Shown: positions 20,872 to 31,795, counted from the stretch's first letter. The stretch is DNA of 64,000 nt from Sphaerolaimus hirsutus (GCA_964036195.1 OZ038456.1:25335792-25399791); one strand, 5' to 3'. Numbers and translations: made by a program. The notes: generated from the sequence alone by a model not told the origin.

Positions 20872-21339
20872 CCCCCCTCCAAGCACGGGGCAGGAGTGCT
20901 AAAAAACAAAAAAACAAAACACACAAAATCATATGTAATTCAATGTCAGAACCTTCAAAACCCACAATTAAATAAAGTACCCTCGAGAAACCAAAATTGA
21001 ACTTCAAAATGCCAGAAATAATGGAAACCTAGTTGCACTGCAAAACTTTTTTACAAATGAAGGTGGGAATTAGTTAATTGTAAAAATACAAAACCCAAGG
21101 GCAAATGAAAACCCATTTCCAAATAAATAATTTGACCTGTTTCACATAAATAAATAAATGTTAGAATTGCAAGAGAAATGATACCTGTTTTCACATAAAT
21201 ATGCTAAAACACTACACACAAAAGAAATGTGCCCAAAATGCACCAATCTGACAAATCAAAAAACTTTTTCAAACAAAATTTCCACTCCTACAAAATTTCC
21301 ATGCTGCTTACTCCTTTGTCAGTTTCTTCAGGCTGGTCA
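20872..21339 (-). other. 3' non-coding part of the gag-pro LTR element
   Basis: Between the protease frame and the 3' LTR; A-rich on the plus strand, with no reverse transcriptase, RNase H or integrase on either strand. Confidence 0.6.
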
Positions 21340-22893
21340 TCACGATTGGTTGCTGCTTTCCATGCCAGTACTTTGGCCCAAAGGCATCAGCGAGCAGGCA
21401 GGCAAGGTGAGGTTGTGATGCGGCGGCGGCGACAGTGGGGGGTAATGCGGAAAATAGGGCACGAATATGCTTGGGTTCATGCCACACCTTGGGCGGGCTG
21501 TGTGGCAACAATTCACTGTCACTGAATTTGTGCGGGGAGGGACTGAGTTTGAGTGGTGGGCTTCTGGGAGCAGCAACAAGCGCTCAACGGCTGACGATAA
21601 CAGGTTGATGGAGCCACGCAGTGTGGCAAGCTCTTCGCTGTCCCCGTCTGGGTCTGGGGCCCCGTGTGTGGGTGTGGGCAGAAGGGGTTGCATGGCAATT
21701 CTTCGCGGGATGTCTGCGCATGTGGCCACACGTGTTGGCGCGAAATTTCGATTCCAAAAGATCATTTCTGTGAGTTTACATGACGTGTTTGTTTGGTGGG
21801 TGGCCGCCACTGTGCGGTTGGCGCTTATGGGGTTACGGCGTGTACCACGCTTTTTCACATCTGCATGAGCTCCCTTGTGACTGGTTGGATTTCGCCCTGG
21901 TGAGGACAAAACTGGGAAAACATAATGCACACTTGGGGCATGTTTTGGCTGCACGGCATTCAAAGGCACTGGCACATGAATGTTTGGCCTGGTAACCGTG
22001 CTTCTGAGCTTAGGGTGGTTCTGAGTAGTGGGGGAGGTGTGGTGTGCAGTTGTGATTTGCGCCTGGCTGTGGCGAACCAAGCTGACCCAGTCCATGTTTG
22101 CACTCTTGGCACTGGGCTGACAGGATGGGGGGCAAGGATGCTCTTTCAATCCCTGTGCTGTGGGAGTTTCTTGCTCTTCGACTGCTAGTGTGTGGGTCGC
22201 AGCGCCCAGTTTGGCTACTTTTGTCTGCGTGGGAATGTGGCAGTCTGTGCCTGTCTTGTCGTGTGTTCTCAGCACTTCCGCTTCTCGTTCATACTCTTTT
22301 GACAATCGTTTTAGTTCCTGGTGTGCCGTTTGGACTATTTGGAGGGGGCCCCATATCGCTGCTCGCCCGATTAGGAGTGGGTCTGCTGGGGGGAGGAACT
22401 CCATTAACTTTACAATGGCTGGCAGGGTGTCTGTTTGTTGTGCCCCATCTGGGGTTTTGTGCACCACTGTCATGTCATATAGTCTCAACCATTCAGCTTT
22501 GATGATGTTTCTGGGTGTGTGGATGTGGCTACCCACATAGGGTCTGAACTTTTCTCTTTCCTTATTGGGGTTCATGTTGGCTTCCGCCCATGCGCGCTCC
22601 AATGTGGAGTCCTCAATGAACAATCCAATGTTACACCCGGTGTCTATGTGGCCTGTGAGGGGTACACCATGAAAGGTGATGGTAGCCATTGGGTTGGGTG
22701 ACTCCATCATGTGTGCACATGTGTCTATTTTTGTGCTTGCAATCATGGGGACCCAGCCGTCCAGGTTGTTCTCATCCTCTGGGTTGTCACTGTTGTCCCA
22801 CAAATCATTTTCAACTTCATACTGTTCTTGTGTGTATCTACTGGACGGTGTTTCAGTAAACGGGATGCCCATTTCGGCACACTTTTGCTTCAT
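21340..22893 (-). CDS. protease (retropepsin-like) of a gag-pro-only LTR element
   Basis: A 517-codon frame on the minus strand. Around residues 80-90 it has GHIDTGCNIGLFIEDSTLE, a retropepsin active site (Asp-Thr-Gly in a hydrophobic context). About 95 residues later LLIGRAAIW resembles the Ile-Gly-Arg motif that closes retropepsin folds. The rest (residues 190-517) is Pro/Thr/His-rich without a recognised domain. No polymerase follows before the LTR. In the family a retropepsin cuts the Gag polyprotein in the particle. The frame is continuous with sequence upstream that holds the end of gag, so the ATG at 22893 is probably not the true start. Confidence 0.7.
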   Translation of the reverse strand: MKQKCAEMGIPFTETPSSRYTQEQYEVENDLWDNSDNPEDENNLDGWVPMIASTKIDTCAHMMESPNPMATITFHGVPLTGHIDTGCNIGLFIEDSTLERAWAEANMNPNKEREKFRPYVGSHIHTPRNIIKAEWLRLYDMTVVHKTPDGAQQTDTLPAIVKLMEFLPPADPLLIGRAAIWGPLQIVQTAHQELKRLSKEYEREAEVLRTHDKTGTDCHIPTQTKVAKLGAATHTLAVEEQETPTAQGLKEHPCPPSCQPSAKSANMDWVSLVRHSQAQITTAHHTSPTTQNHPKLRSTVTRPNIHVPVPLNAVQPKHAPSVHYVFPVLSSPGRNPTSHKGAHADVKKRGTRRNPISANRTVAATHQTNTSCKLTEMIFWNRNFAPTRVATCADIPRRIAMQPLLPTPTHGAPDPDGDSEELATLRGSINLLSSAVERLLLLPEAHHSNSVPPRTNSVTVNCCHTARPRCGMNPSIFVPYFPHYPPLSPPPHHNLTLPACSLMPLGQSTGMESSNQS

Positions 22894-23274
22894 GCTGGTT
22901 TTGGCCTCTTGTTCTGATTTTCCCCGTCTAGCGAGGGATTGTTTGATGTTGTTTGCTCTGTCAGTTTGGTATGCTGTGGAGTCTGGGTTTACATATCACT
23001 TGTTGGGGCCATGGGGCATGGGTTTTGGGTGCAGGTAGAAAGTACACCATGGTCCTTTATAGTTGTCAGGGTTGAAAGTGGCTCTAACGCCCTCTGTGTT
23101 ATTGTTCATGCTGTGCGTTTGTGGCTCTGATTGCCAGCTTGTGTTATACTGTGGTCGGGTCCGTTGGTTTTGTTGTTCTTCTCGGCGCTGTGTTCGGGCT
23201 CTGTCAGCCTCTTTGCGGGCAGCATCGATTTTGGTAATTGCTCTGTTCAGCGTGCAGCTGCCGTCTTGCCAGCG
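22894..23274 (-). pseudogene. gag C-terminus / gag-pro junction, broken
   Basis: In frames between the two long ORFs the minus strand encodes a basic Gln/Arg-rich stretch and then GPWCTFYLHPKPMPHGPNK, followed by a TGA. A Cys followed by spaced His residues recalls a degenerate zinc knuckle; the stop sits where its last Cys could be. A frame change near 23280 separates it from the gag ORF. It should be read as decayed coding sequence. Confidence 0.5.
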
Positions 23275-24495
23275 CTACCGCCACAAGTACCAGCAGCTGA
23301 CTGGGGCTAGTTTGGGTGCTTTGGTAAAAAATTTGTCGCCAATCATGCGCTGTCGATCATGATCCGACATTGTTTCACTGATGTGGTGGAAATTGGCGCA
23401 CAATCGCGTGTGGAATGAGGATGCTGTTTCACCAGTTTCGGGCTTCAAATTGTACCAGTCTGCTACTGAATGGACTGTATGGTCAGCCCGGTATGCTTCG
23501 ACTAGACTATCCATTACATACAGGATGTCATTGCGCTTATTCACGCGTATTGCGCGGTACTTGTTTTGCGTGTCACCTGTCAGGCACTGGATGAACACTG
23601 TGTTCCAGAAAAACTGCTGTTGGCACTCTGGGACACCCATGGCCTGCTGCATAATCATGTGCAGCCAGAACTTGAATGGGCCCGTTTGACTGTTTTCATC
23701 TCCGTCAAATTTTATTTGTTTGCTTGCGGTGGATGCCACGTGGCCTACTCCGATTTTGTCTCTGGGCACTCGGATTGTGCTCAACAACTGCAGTCCATCT
23801 TCTGGGACTATCACAAAACGCTCCATGTATTCGACCATTTGCAGGAGTAGGGGGTTCTGGGCAAGCATTGCCAATCGTTCTTCTGTGGACCAGGGATTGC
23901 TTTGTTGCTGCATTGAGCTTTGGGATACGCTGGCCAGTGTGTTATTGGCTATTATTCGTGTCAATTGCTCAATTCGTTTGTTTTGATCTATGATTAGCTG
24001 ATGTTGCTGGTCAAATTGTTGGTTGAAATGTGACGCCATTGCTGCCAAGTCTGACGTTTGGACTTTTTGTTTTGCAAATGGCGTGGGGGACAGGGATTCT
24101 TGTGATTGCTTGGAGGGATGGAGTAGGGGAGCATTCATTGCGGTGATGTTACCACTATCACTCTCATCCCCACTGCTATCCTCATCCATCTCTTCTGGGT
24201 TTTCTATGGTTATTGTTGACAGCTGCAATGACTCAAAGAATTTTTCCGCTAAGCGCAATAGCCGGCGGCTGAGGGTTGTGTTACTGTCCTTGCTGGCTAC
24301 AGTACCCTTGGGCCAGTCTGATTTTCGCAGTTTGTTTACTGACTCAATTGCATTTATGAGTGCCCTTCTGTTTCGGGAATCAGTCCAATCGGAAATTTTT
24401 TTGCTGAATTCATGCTCCTGATATGTTATCTGTGGGCGCAGTTTTGGGTTGGTGTGGTCGGCTGCTGACGGGCCATTGGGATCATTTTCAGACAT
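23275..24495 (-). CDS. Gag-like structural protein of the gag-pro LTR element
   Basis: A 406-codon minus-strand frame starting MSENDPNGPSAADHTN about 160 bp inside the 5' LTR. Residues about 150-185 (FNQQFDQQHQLIIDQNKRIE) look like a coiled coil. The following 200 residues (GPFKFWLHMIMQQAMG ... NTVFIQCLTGDTQNKYRAI ... VADWYNLKPETGETASSFHTRL) have the helical, Trp/Phe-rich look of retrotransposon capsid domains. The last residues depart from the pattern because of a frame change near 23280. Capsid proteins form the particle in which the RNA is copied. The precise family is not recognised. Confidence 0.65.
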   Translation of the reverse strand: MSENDPNGPSAADHTNPKLRPQITYQEHEFSKKISDWTDSRNRRALINAIESVNKLRKSDWPKGTVASKDSNTTLSRRLLRLAEKFFESLQLSTITIENPEEMDEDSSGDESDSGNITAMNAPLLHPSKQSQESLSPTPFAKQKVQTSDLAAMASHFNQQFDQQHQLIIDQNKRIEQLTRIIANNTLASVSQSSMQQQSNPWSTEERLAMLAQNPLLLQMVEYMERFVIVPEDGLQLLSTIRVPRDKIGVGHVASTASKQIKFDGDENSQTGPFKFWLHMIMQQAMGVPECQQQFFWNTVFIQCLTGDTQNKYRAIRVNKRNDILYVMDSLVEAYRADHTVHSVADWYNLKPETGETASSFHTRLCANFHHISETMSDHDRQRMIGDKFFTKAPKLAPVSCWYLWR

Positions 24496-24654
24496 TTTTG
24501 CTGTCTTTGGGTGCGTTTCGTGTAACGCGTCCCACTTGCCGCTTATGTGTGGGCGGGGAAAAGATGTGGGGCCGCCGATATTTGACTGATCGCTGGCGCT
24601 ACCACTTGAATTAATGTGGGAATGTTCACTGGGATTTATGCAGTGTGGTCACCA

Positions 24655-25094
24655 TGTTGTGGGCACAGGCGCCTGAGCATTGGCAAACTTACGCCCGTCC
24701 CACAGGGAATTTACAAAGGGCTGATTTCACAGAAAAAAACAGCAGTGGGTCTGTTGACAGAGGCGATGTCAACCCCGGTGCTGTCAGCCAACAAAGGGTG
24801 AAAATCGTTTGTGTTGCAATGGTGCTATTGGTAGGCAAAACGTCGCCTCGCGACAATGGCTTCACGAATAAATTTGCATGTTCATTTCATGAGCTGATAG
24901 GGGGCGAGGGAAATGAGTTATGCGGGAAAACACAACTGAACTGAACTGAAATTGCGCACCTTATATATGTCGGCCGGCGCGTGCGCGTTGCGGGTGTCAC
25001 CGCGGAGACCCGCCTCACTGCGCACCAGTGGCGCGCAGTGCCGCGGGCGACCGGGGGACACTCGCGTGCAGACGCGCCTGCCGGGGGCGCAACA
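24655..25094 (-). repeat. 5' LTR (minus-strand orientation) of the gag-pro LTR element
   Basis: 440 bp, TGTTGTGGGCAC ... GCAACA. On the minus strand the sequence after it begins TGGTGACCACACTG, a possible tRNA primer-binding site. It differs from 20433-20871 by a few bases, so the insertion is young. Confidence 0.9.
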
Positions 25095-25098
25095 CCAG

Positions 25099-25885
25099 TT
25101 TCAACGAGTGCCTTTTTAGAGGACCAATCACAACACCATTGGCACTGGGCCTACTCCTGAGGTTCGGGGCAGGCAATCTAGCATTAATTGCTGATATTGA
25201 AAAGGCATTTCTGCAAATAGGATTGCATGACCAAGCTAGAGACTACACACGATTTTTCTGGCTGAAAGATGCATCAAAACCAGTAACTGAAAATAACTTA
25301 ATAGTACTTTGTTTTAAACGCGTACTGTTTGGACTTGTCTGCAGCCCAGCAATTTTGGGAGCAGTCATAAAATACCATTTAAATGTGACAATAAACAACA
25401 TGAATGAATATGAAGAAAATGAAGGGGAACGAAACCAGTTGGCGATGATAATAAACAACATTTATGTCGATAACTTCATCATGAGTGTCACGAATGATGT
25501 TGAAGCTTTAGAACTATATTACAAAGTCAAAGCTTTATTTAACCAATGTTCTATGAACATGAGGGAATGGCTGTCAAACTCCAGATCAGTCATGAATGAA
25601 ATAGCAGAAAACGACAGGAGTCCAAAGGTGAATAAAATTGTCGCAGTAATGGGCATGAAATAAAATCACCAAATGGACATGCTGGCAATATCAACACCAA
25701 AATTGACAGCATCACAACACCAACCAGACGAAACTTGAATAAATTATTGGTGTCAGCATATGACCCAATTGGGTTCACAGCACCTGTTTCACTGACCCTG
25801 AAATCCCAGTTGTCAATGCTGCTCCAAGAGACAAAAACAACACAATGGGATGAGCCAATTGAAGATAAATACAGATTGGAAAAAC
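25099..25885 (+). pseudogene. BEL/Pao copy B, reverse transcriptase and following region
   Basis: Resumes the frame cut at 20432: FNECLFRGPI, then LIADIEKAFLQIGLHDQARD (first catalytic Asp of RT), then NNIYVDNFIMSV (YVDN in place of the usual YVDD). Stops occur at 25661 and nearby. A later frame (25735-25880) reads KLLVSAYDPIGFTAPVSL, matching the peptidase-A17/RNase H linker of copy A. It is cut off at about 25885 by GGAAAACGG-type sequence. Confidence 0.8.
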
Positions 25886-26204
25886 GATGGAAAAATGCCA
25901 GAAAACTGAAAATCGAGCCAGAAAATGGAAAAATGGCCTGGTAAAACGGGAACGGAAAGGTAAAAATTTTTCAGCCGGAAAACGGAAAAATGGGCCAGAA
26001 AAACGGAAACGGAAAGGTAAAAAATTTTCAGCTGCCAGAAAACGGAAAACGGAAAGGTAAAAATTTTTCGGCTGCCGGAAAACGGAAAACGGAAAGGTAA
26101 AATTTTTTCGGCTGCCGGAAAATGGAAAACGGAAAGGTAAAAAATTTTCCTGCGGAATCGCGGAAACGGAAAACGGAAACGGAAATTTGACACCCTAGCT
26201 GGTG
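25886..26204. mobile_element. GGAAAACGG hAT-like terminal region
   Basis: Repeats of CGGAAAACGGAAAGGTAAAA ending TTTGACACCCTA at 26204. The left terminus is not recognisable. Same family as 19341-19912 and 58137-58672. Confidence 0.6.
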
Positions 26205-27563
26205 CCCCTGTGGCTACATTCTGTAAATACCCCTGTGGCTACATCAGAGCAGTCAAAGGGGTCCCGCCAGGGGTGCATGTAGCAAACACCTGGGGGCAAT
26301 TCCACACCAGACCACTTGACCCAAGAATGCTTGGGGAGTGAGAAAAAATCGATGGAATCCAGATGTCAAAAAAAGCTCAATTATATTAGCCGGCCCTTTT
26401 ATTTCACATTAGAATACAGCCAATATTCATTACAATATCATATCATATGTGCCATACCCTAATTTACTGAATTAGAAAATTCCACAGGAAAAAAAATGTA
26501 TAGTGTAAACTCTAAAGTCTACGGCATAGTTGTAAAAACATTTTTAATTTACTCAATAAATACATATACTCGAGTACTGCATAAATACTTTTATGTTTCC
26601 TCCCAATAAAAATACCAGTACTCAGTTACTCGTGTACTTTTTGAAAGTACGCGAGCACAGAAAACATAATTGAGAAACCTTTGGGGGTGCATAAAAAGCA
26701 AAAACCATCCCAACAAATTGAAATTGTTGCAAAAGTGACAGCGGAAATGATATAAGTTGCGATGGGTAGGGAAAGTGAAGTGATGACTCACACCTTTACT
26801 TTTACGCATTTTAATGTCTTCCTAGATGCAACTCATAAAATGACCTGCTTTTACGTTTTCCCAGAGTAAAAATACTGCTATTTACGTGTTTACTCTAACG
26901 ATTGCAAACCCTCCGGGAAAAAGTATTAAAATTTTATAGTGTTTATTCTAAAATGACTTTTCGAATTTCAAATTTTTTCCAAAAATAGTTTTCGAATTAT
27001 CTAATTTAGTTTTTAAATTTTCGAATCGTTCGGATTACTTTTCGAATTTTTGTATCTTTTTTATTACTTTTTGAATTTTGTTTGCTTCCAATTATTGCAT
27101 TTTCGAATTTTTCTGGTGATTATTGAATACACGTGAATAAGCCTTCAAAGCTGTAAAACATGAAACATCTGTACATTCTTTATTCTGATGCTAAAAATAT
27201 ATTTATGTTAAATTAATGTTGTCTATTCTATTTTCAACCAAACATATGGAAAAAGATTCGAAAATTCTAAATCGTTTTCAATTTCTGAATTTTCGAATTT
27301 TTCTAGAAAAAATAGATGTTTTATGTGTTTTTTCTAGAGGTGAAGTAAAAATTCAAAAAGTCCAAAAAAATTCGGAAATTCAAAACCATTTTCGAATTTT
27401 CGTATCTTTTTTGCCATCGTTAGTATACTCACCTTTCACACAGTGTAATAGTAAAAAAAAATGTTTTCTGTATTCAGGGGTGAGTGAAAATATTTAAAAT
27501 ACTTTACATTTACTATTTAAAAATAAAATACGTTTACATTCACTTTGAAAAAAGTTCAGCACT
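26205..27563. other. degenerate repeat region (CGAATTTT words and hAT debris)
   Basis: 26525-26900 resembles the CAGTTGTTAAAACG-type hAT ends (CTCGAGTACTGCATAAATAC). 26930-27420 is a run of TTTTCGAATTTTC words in both orientations, another self-similar terminal type. No gene recognised. Confidence 0.45.
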
Positions 27564-27782
27564 TTGAAAAACTCTGGTCTACCGAGTATAGAGTATAGTG
27601 GCCATCAAATGAAAACCAAACCGATTGACATTTCTCAGATAACTGAGCGTCAGAAATTCAACATTGCGTCCATACTGGCCGCCATGTGCGGCTACTTCGA
27701 GCTGTTCATTGGCGTGTGCTTTATGAACCTTCTGTCACTTTTTGTGATCAAAATAAAGTCAATCATTTCTGGAAGCACATAG
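27564..27782 (+). CDS. 72-codon frame with a membrane segment, DEG/ENaC-like at best
   Basis: Reads ITERQKFNIASILAAMCGYF, then ELFIGVCFMNLLSLFVIKI, one clear hydrophobic helix near the C terminus followed by Lys and a stop. The spacing of Gly, Phe and Leu recalls the last membrane segment of DEG/ENaC sodium channels, but key residues of that family are not all present. The start is arbitrary; if real it is a last exon. It may be a captured gene piece. Confidence 0.25.
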   Translation: MKNSGLPSIEYSGHQMKTKPIDISQITERQKFNIASILAAMCGYFELFIGVCFMNLLSLFVIKIKSIISGST

Positions 27783-27816
27783 TGATTTAGTGATGCCTAT
27801 GTGAATCAATAGAATA

Positions 27817-28636
27817 CCGAATTTCTTCTAATAGGATGCCTCAAATATGAGAGCACCTCCATTAAAGGCAGGTTTTGGTACGTTGTTTTTACTCATGAAA
27901 ACAATATAATGTTAGGCAGAAACTATTTTGGGAGGGTGCCAAGATACATAAATATAAAGAAATTTATGATGAGAATGGTCGTTCTATTCAAATATTCCTA
28001 TTGAATTTCGAGATGATCATCCGATAAATATAAAAATATCACTCAAGTTTCATTAAAAATAGAATCACATTCAAATGAAAAAAATATTGGTGAAAAAATA
28101 AAATGGTAGCTTCAAATACCATAAATGCTCTATAAGTACGACCCCCTCCAATAAAGTGACTCCTCCAATAGTGCGACCCCCTTGGGCATGTTGTGTGAGT
28201 ATAATGCGACCCTCTCCAATAATGCGATCCAAAAAGAAAAACAAAAAACAAAAAAACAGACGTAAGAAAATGATGTCGCAATCTTCGGATGCCGCTAATT
28301 CGGTATCGTTGAACATCAACATATCGTTGAACCCGAGTATTAAGTATTTATCAAATTTTGTGGTTTCGTGGTGATTGTTACTTTTCAATATTGCTTTACA
28401 ATGCCAAGCTCATACTAGAGTTACATAACAGTTTAGTTGTTGAGTTGTTGAAAAATACAATGCAACCCCCTTCAATAAAGCGACCCCTCCAACAATGCGA
28501 CCCCCAAAAATGTGCTGAAAACAATAAAGCGACAGTCGCCTTAATAGAGCATTTACGGTAGAATGGCACCTCCAATAGAATCACAGGTAACAAGTTAACA
28601 AAAAATTTAACGGTGATTCCATTAGAAGAAATATGG
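27817..28636. mobile_element. TA-flanked element, CCGAATTTCTTCTAATAGG ends
   Basis: Left CCGAATTTCTTCTAATAGG, right CATTAGAAGAAATATGG, TA on both sides (27815-27816, 28637-28638). It contains the younger TA element 28119-28558. Confidence 0.7.
28119..28558. mobile_element. TA-flanked MITE, CCATAAATGCTCTATAAG ends
   Basis: TA at 28117-28118 and 28559-28560. Right end CTTAATAGAGCATTTACGG. Words CTCCAATAATGCGACC and CAATAGTGCGACCCCC repeat inwards. Sister of 2162-2580. Confidence 0.8.
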
Positions 28637-28750
28637 TAAATACCGTATTTCCTCAAATAAACCCCCTTGAATTGACCCCCCTCGAAATACCCCCAGGTCT
28701 GAAAATCATGGGGAAATAATAAACCGCCCTCGAAATACCCCCACCCGAAT

Positions 28751-29726
28751 GCGTTGTCCAATATCGTGCGGCTTTGCGTCATCACCATAGCCTAGTGCGC
28801 ACAGTCGTTCCTCCTTCCTATGGGGGCAGTCCCAAGCCCTGTAAAGTGTAAAGTAAAGTGCCAAATGTAAAGTCAAATGCCAAGTCAAATGTCAATTGTC
28901 ATGCAAAGTGTCAAATGTAAAGTAAAGTGTCAAATGTTATGCAAAGTGTCAAATGTAAAGTAAAATGTAAAGTCAAGTGTCAATTGTTCATCCTTATCTA
29001 ATTTTTTGTATCCAAATCTTATGTTTTGTATCCAAATTTTCTGTCAAAAGTACATTTATTTTATTTTTTATTTATTTTTTATTTATTTTTTTATTTTTAT
29101 TCTTTTTATAAAAAGTTTTTAATAAAAATAAACAAATTAAAAAAAAAATCAAATTTAAAAAAAAAATTTAAAATTAAAAAAATTAAAAAAATTTATATAA
29201 AAATTAAAAAAGTACTAAAAAATGAGATAAAAAAATAAAAAATTAAAAAATATAAAAAATTAAAAAATTAAAAAATAATACAAAAAAAATTATTAAAAAA
29301 TTATACAAAAATAATTTTTGACATAAGATTTGGATACAAGATTGGGATATGATTTTACTTTACATTTGACACTTAGCATGACATTTGATAATTTACTTTG
29401 CATTTGACTTGACATTTGACACTTGACTTTACACTTTACTTTACACTTGACACTTTGCATAACAATTGACATTTGACTTGGCATTTGACTTTACATGACA
29501 TTTGACAATTTACTTTGCATTTGACTTGACTTTTGACACTTGGCTTTACACTTTACTTTACATTTGACACTTTGCATGACAATTGACATTTGACTTGGCA
29601 TTTGACTTTACATTTGACACTTTACTTTACACTTTACAGGGTTTAGGACCACCCCCATAGGAAGGAGGAACGAGTGTGCGCACTAGGCTATGGTGATGAT
29701 GCGTAGCCGCACGATATGGACAAGCG
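28751..29726. mobile_element. MULE-like MITE with >100-bp inverted ends and 10-bp TSD
   Basis: Left GCGTTGTCCAATATCGTGCG, right complement CGCTTGTCCATATCGTGCGG. Inverted similarity runs through CCTAGTGCGCAC and CCTATGGGGGCAGTCCCAAG for over 100 bp. CCACCCGAAT is at 28741-28750 and 29727-29736; the empty site (CCCGAATTC in complement) is at about 19065. Inside are GTAAAGTGTCAAATG words, GTATCCAAATCTTATG around a T-rich/A-rich centre (29040-29310), and their complements. TIR length and TSD fit Mutator-like elements. Its inner part is the family found in gene B introns 3 and 6. Confidence 0.88.
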
Positions 29727-29882
29727 CCACCCGAATTCAGTGTAAAAAGATATATACGACAAAACTTCAATTTGTGAACCATGTGTTCACATGTGAAAAA
29801 CAACAAATGAGCTGTATTACGACATGTATTACCAGGTCTGTGTACATACATATGTCGATAAACGCTTATACATCTCTCTAAC

Positions 29883-30424
29883 GGGTTACTTACGCTATCC
29901 CCCCATGGACATTGTCCCCCTGGGTGGATAAAGTCCTCAAGGACTATATCCGCTGACTGGGAGTAAATAGTCCTCGCTGGTGAGGACTATATCCTCCTAT
30001 TGTATATGTAATAGTATATTGTATATGGACTATTGTATATGTAATGTAATTGGAATCACAGGGAATAGTACCTTACTGACAACTCGCTGCCAGCTAGGAG
30101 ACAACAAGCTGACAAGCAGTTGTTTACACTTGGCAGCGAGCTGGCAGCCTGCGGCAGCGAGCTGGCAGCGAGTTGTCAGCGTGCGGCAGCGAGCTGGCAG
30201 CTAGCTGCAAAAGGCTGCAGTGTAGTTGGCAGCGTGCTGTCAGCTTACTGAAAGCACCTATTTAATAAACACATTACAGCATTTAAAAAACATGTCAGCC
30301 AGCTGGCAGCGAGGTGCAAAAATGTTGTCAGCGAACTAGGCCTAATTTTTGCTGCTTGGCAAGCGAGCTAGCAGCGAGTTGTCAGCAAGGTACTATTCCC
30401 TGTGAATACCACTGACAGGGGCAC
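29883..30424. mobile_element. insertion with 9-bp TSD CTCTCTAAC
   Basis: GGGTTACTTACGCTATCCCC to GACAGGGGCAC between CTCTCTAAC at 29874-29882 and 30425-30433. The uninterrupted sequence is at 18897-18915 in complement. Contains small dyads (AGTCCTCAAGGACTATATCC) and the nested MITE 30057-30404. No clear terminal inverted repeat. Confidence 0.7.
30057..30404. mobile_element. MITE with CACAGGGAATAGTACCTT ends and GTTGTCAGCGAG words
   Basis: Inverted ends CACAGGGAATAGTACCTTAC and complement, flanked by AAT (30054-30056, 30405-30407). The interior repeats GGCAGCGAGTTGTCAGCG in both orientations. It shares CACAG ends, a 3-bp TSD and these words with the element at 47086-49023, suggesting one PIF/Harbinger-like family. 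Confidence 0.78.
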
Positions 30425-30763
30425 CTCTCTAACTACCCATATTGAATTGTGCCACCCCTGTGTGTGGAATTTCACATGTTTCTGGCGAAATAATAACCCC
30501 CCCCCCACCTCGAATTAACCCCACCTCGAATTAACCCCCTCAAAATTTGCTGGCGAAATAATAAATTCCCTGGGTTTTGTTCGAGGAAATACGGTTGTTA
30601 AAAAGGTAATTCCTGAAGTTTACCAGGCGCCAGTCCACACGTGGACAAGTACTTTTATCTTGGCTTTTAGCTTTATTCGTAACTTTCCTTTTCTGCTCTT
30701 GACTTTCCATTTGACATTTTATATTTTTTTGACTTTGCTCTTGATTCTTTACTTACTGTTAAC

Positions 30764-31795
30764 TAGGGTTGGGGAACCGAACCGAACCGAACCGAACTGA
30801 ACCGAGAACCGAGCACAATTTTGGAACCGAGAACCAAGAACCGGAACCGAAAAAAGTACCCGAACCGGAACCGAGAACCGGCACTTAGACCCGGAACCGA
30901 ACTAAAGAACCGAACAAACCGAAATTTTATACAATAATCGGCGGCCGCCCCCCCCCCTTCTCGGGTGAGAAAGGAAGATGCATGGAAATGTAACTTCCGG
31001 CATCAATTTTTAGGGTGATTTGTACAATTTTTTGTGCGCAAGCGCGCAATTCTTGCTTCACGCGACCGGTGATTTCATCTCACCGGTCGCGCAGCCTCAT
31101 GTGTTCACGATCCCGCCTAAAATGTGTATATGTATGTAAAATACATATACAGCAGTCTGTGGGGTCTGTGCCAGTGTGCACGTAAACCTGGTGCGCATGT
31201 AGGCTCATTTTCTTGCATTTTTCCATCACGCTGATATTTTAGAAATACATTGGTAATCGTACTGTTAATTCTCTATAAAATACAGTGAGCAGGGTGCCAG
31301 TCTCTCTATATGTACATGTATTTACATACATATCAGAGATTTTTGGCACCAATGCCAATGGTGCCAGCGCCATGATGCCATTTTGTCACCATGTAGGTAA
31401 ACTTTTAGGGCAGGTGGCTGAATCCCCCATTCACTGGGCTCAGTAAACAAACACACCATGCTCAAAAATCCTGGATATGTACCTGGCCCCCGCCATGACA
31501 CCATTCCGTCACTACAGGGGCAAAATTTTAGGGGGGGGTTGTTTTATGTTGTTTTTCCTTTGTTCAGCTTATTATTTTCTTATTCCCGATTTTTTCATTA
31601 CCCGATACCCGACTTTTTCATTACCCGGAACCGAAATTTTTGACAATTTGGACCGGAAAGAACCGATCGGAACCGAACTTAAGAACCGAACCAACAACCG
31701 GAACCGAAAATTTTGCGGAACCGAGAACCGAGAACCGAACCGAAATGTTTTAGAACCGAGAACCAGAACCGAAAGTTTTGAAATTCCCAACCCTA
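30764..31795. mobile_element. hAT element, TAGGGTTGGGGAACCG ends
   Basis: TSD CTGTTAAC at 30756-30763 and 31796-31803; the empty site is in the left arm (AACAGTTAACAGTG near 18575). Terminal zones of about 150 bp are GAACCGAGAACCGGAACC words in both orientations. The centre has no transposase; 31322-31540 includes GGTACCTGG-like unique sequence. Confidence 0.92.

Larger units (their letters stand above)
28643..30594. mobile_element. CCGTATTTCCTC element with two nested insertions
   Basis: Left CCGTATTTCCTCAAATAAAC, right GTTCGAGGAAATACGG. Interrupted by a MULE-like element (28751-29726) and by 29883-30424. The left arm of the inverted duplication (18749-19107) shows both empty sites. Confidence 0.8.

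Noticed and set aside
21467..24421. Many plus-strand open frames of 60-134 codons
   Set aside because: They are antisense shadows of the minus-strand gag and protease frames of the LTR element.
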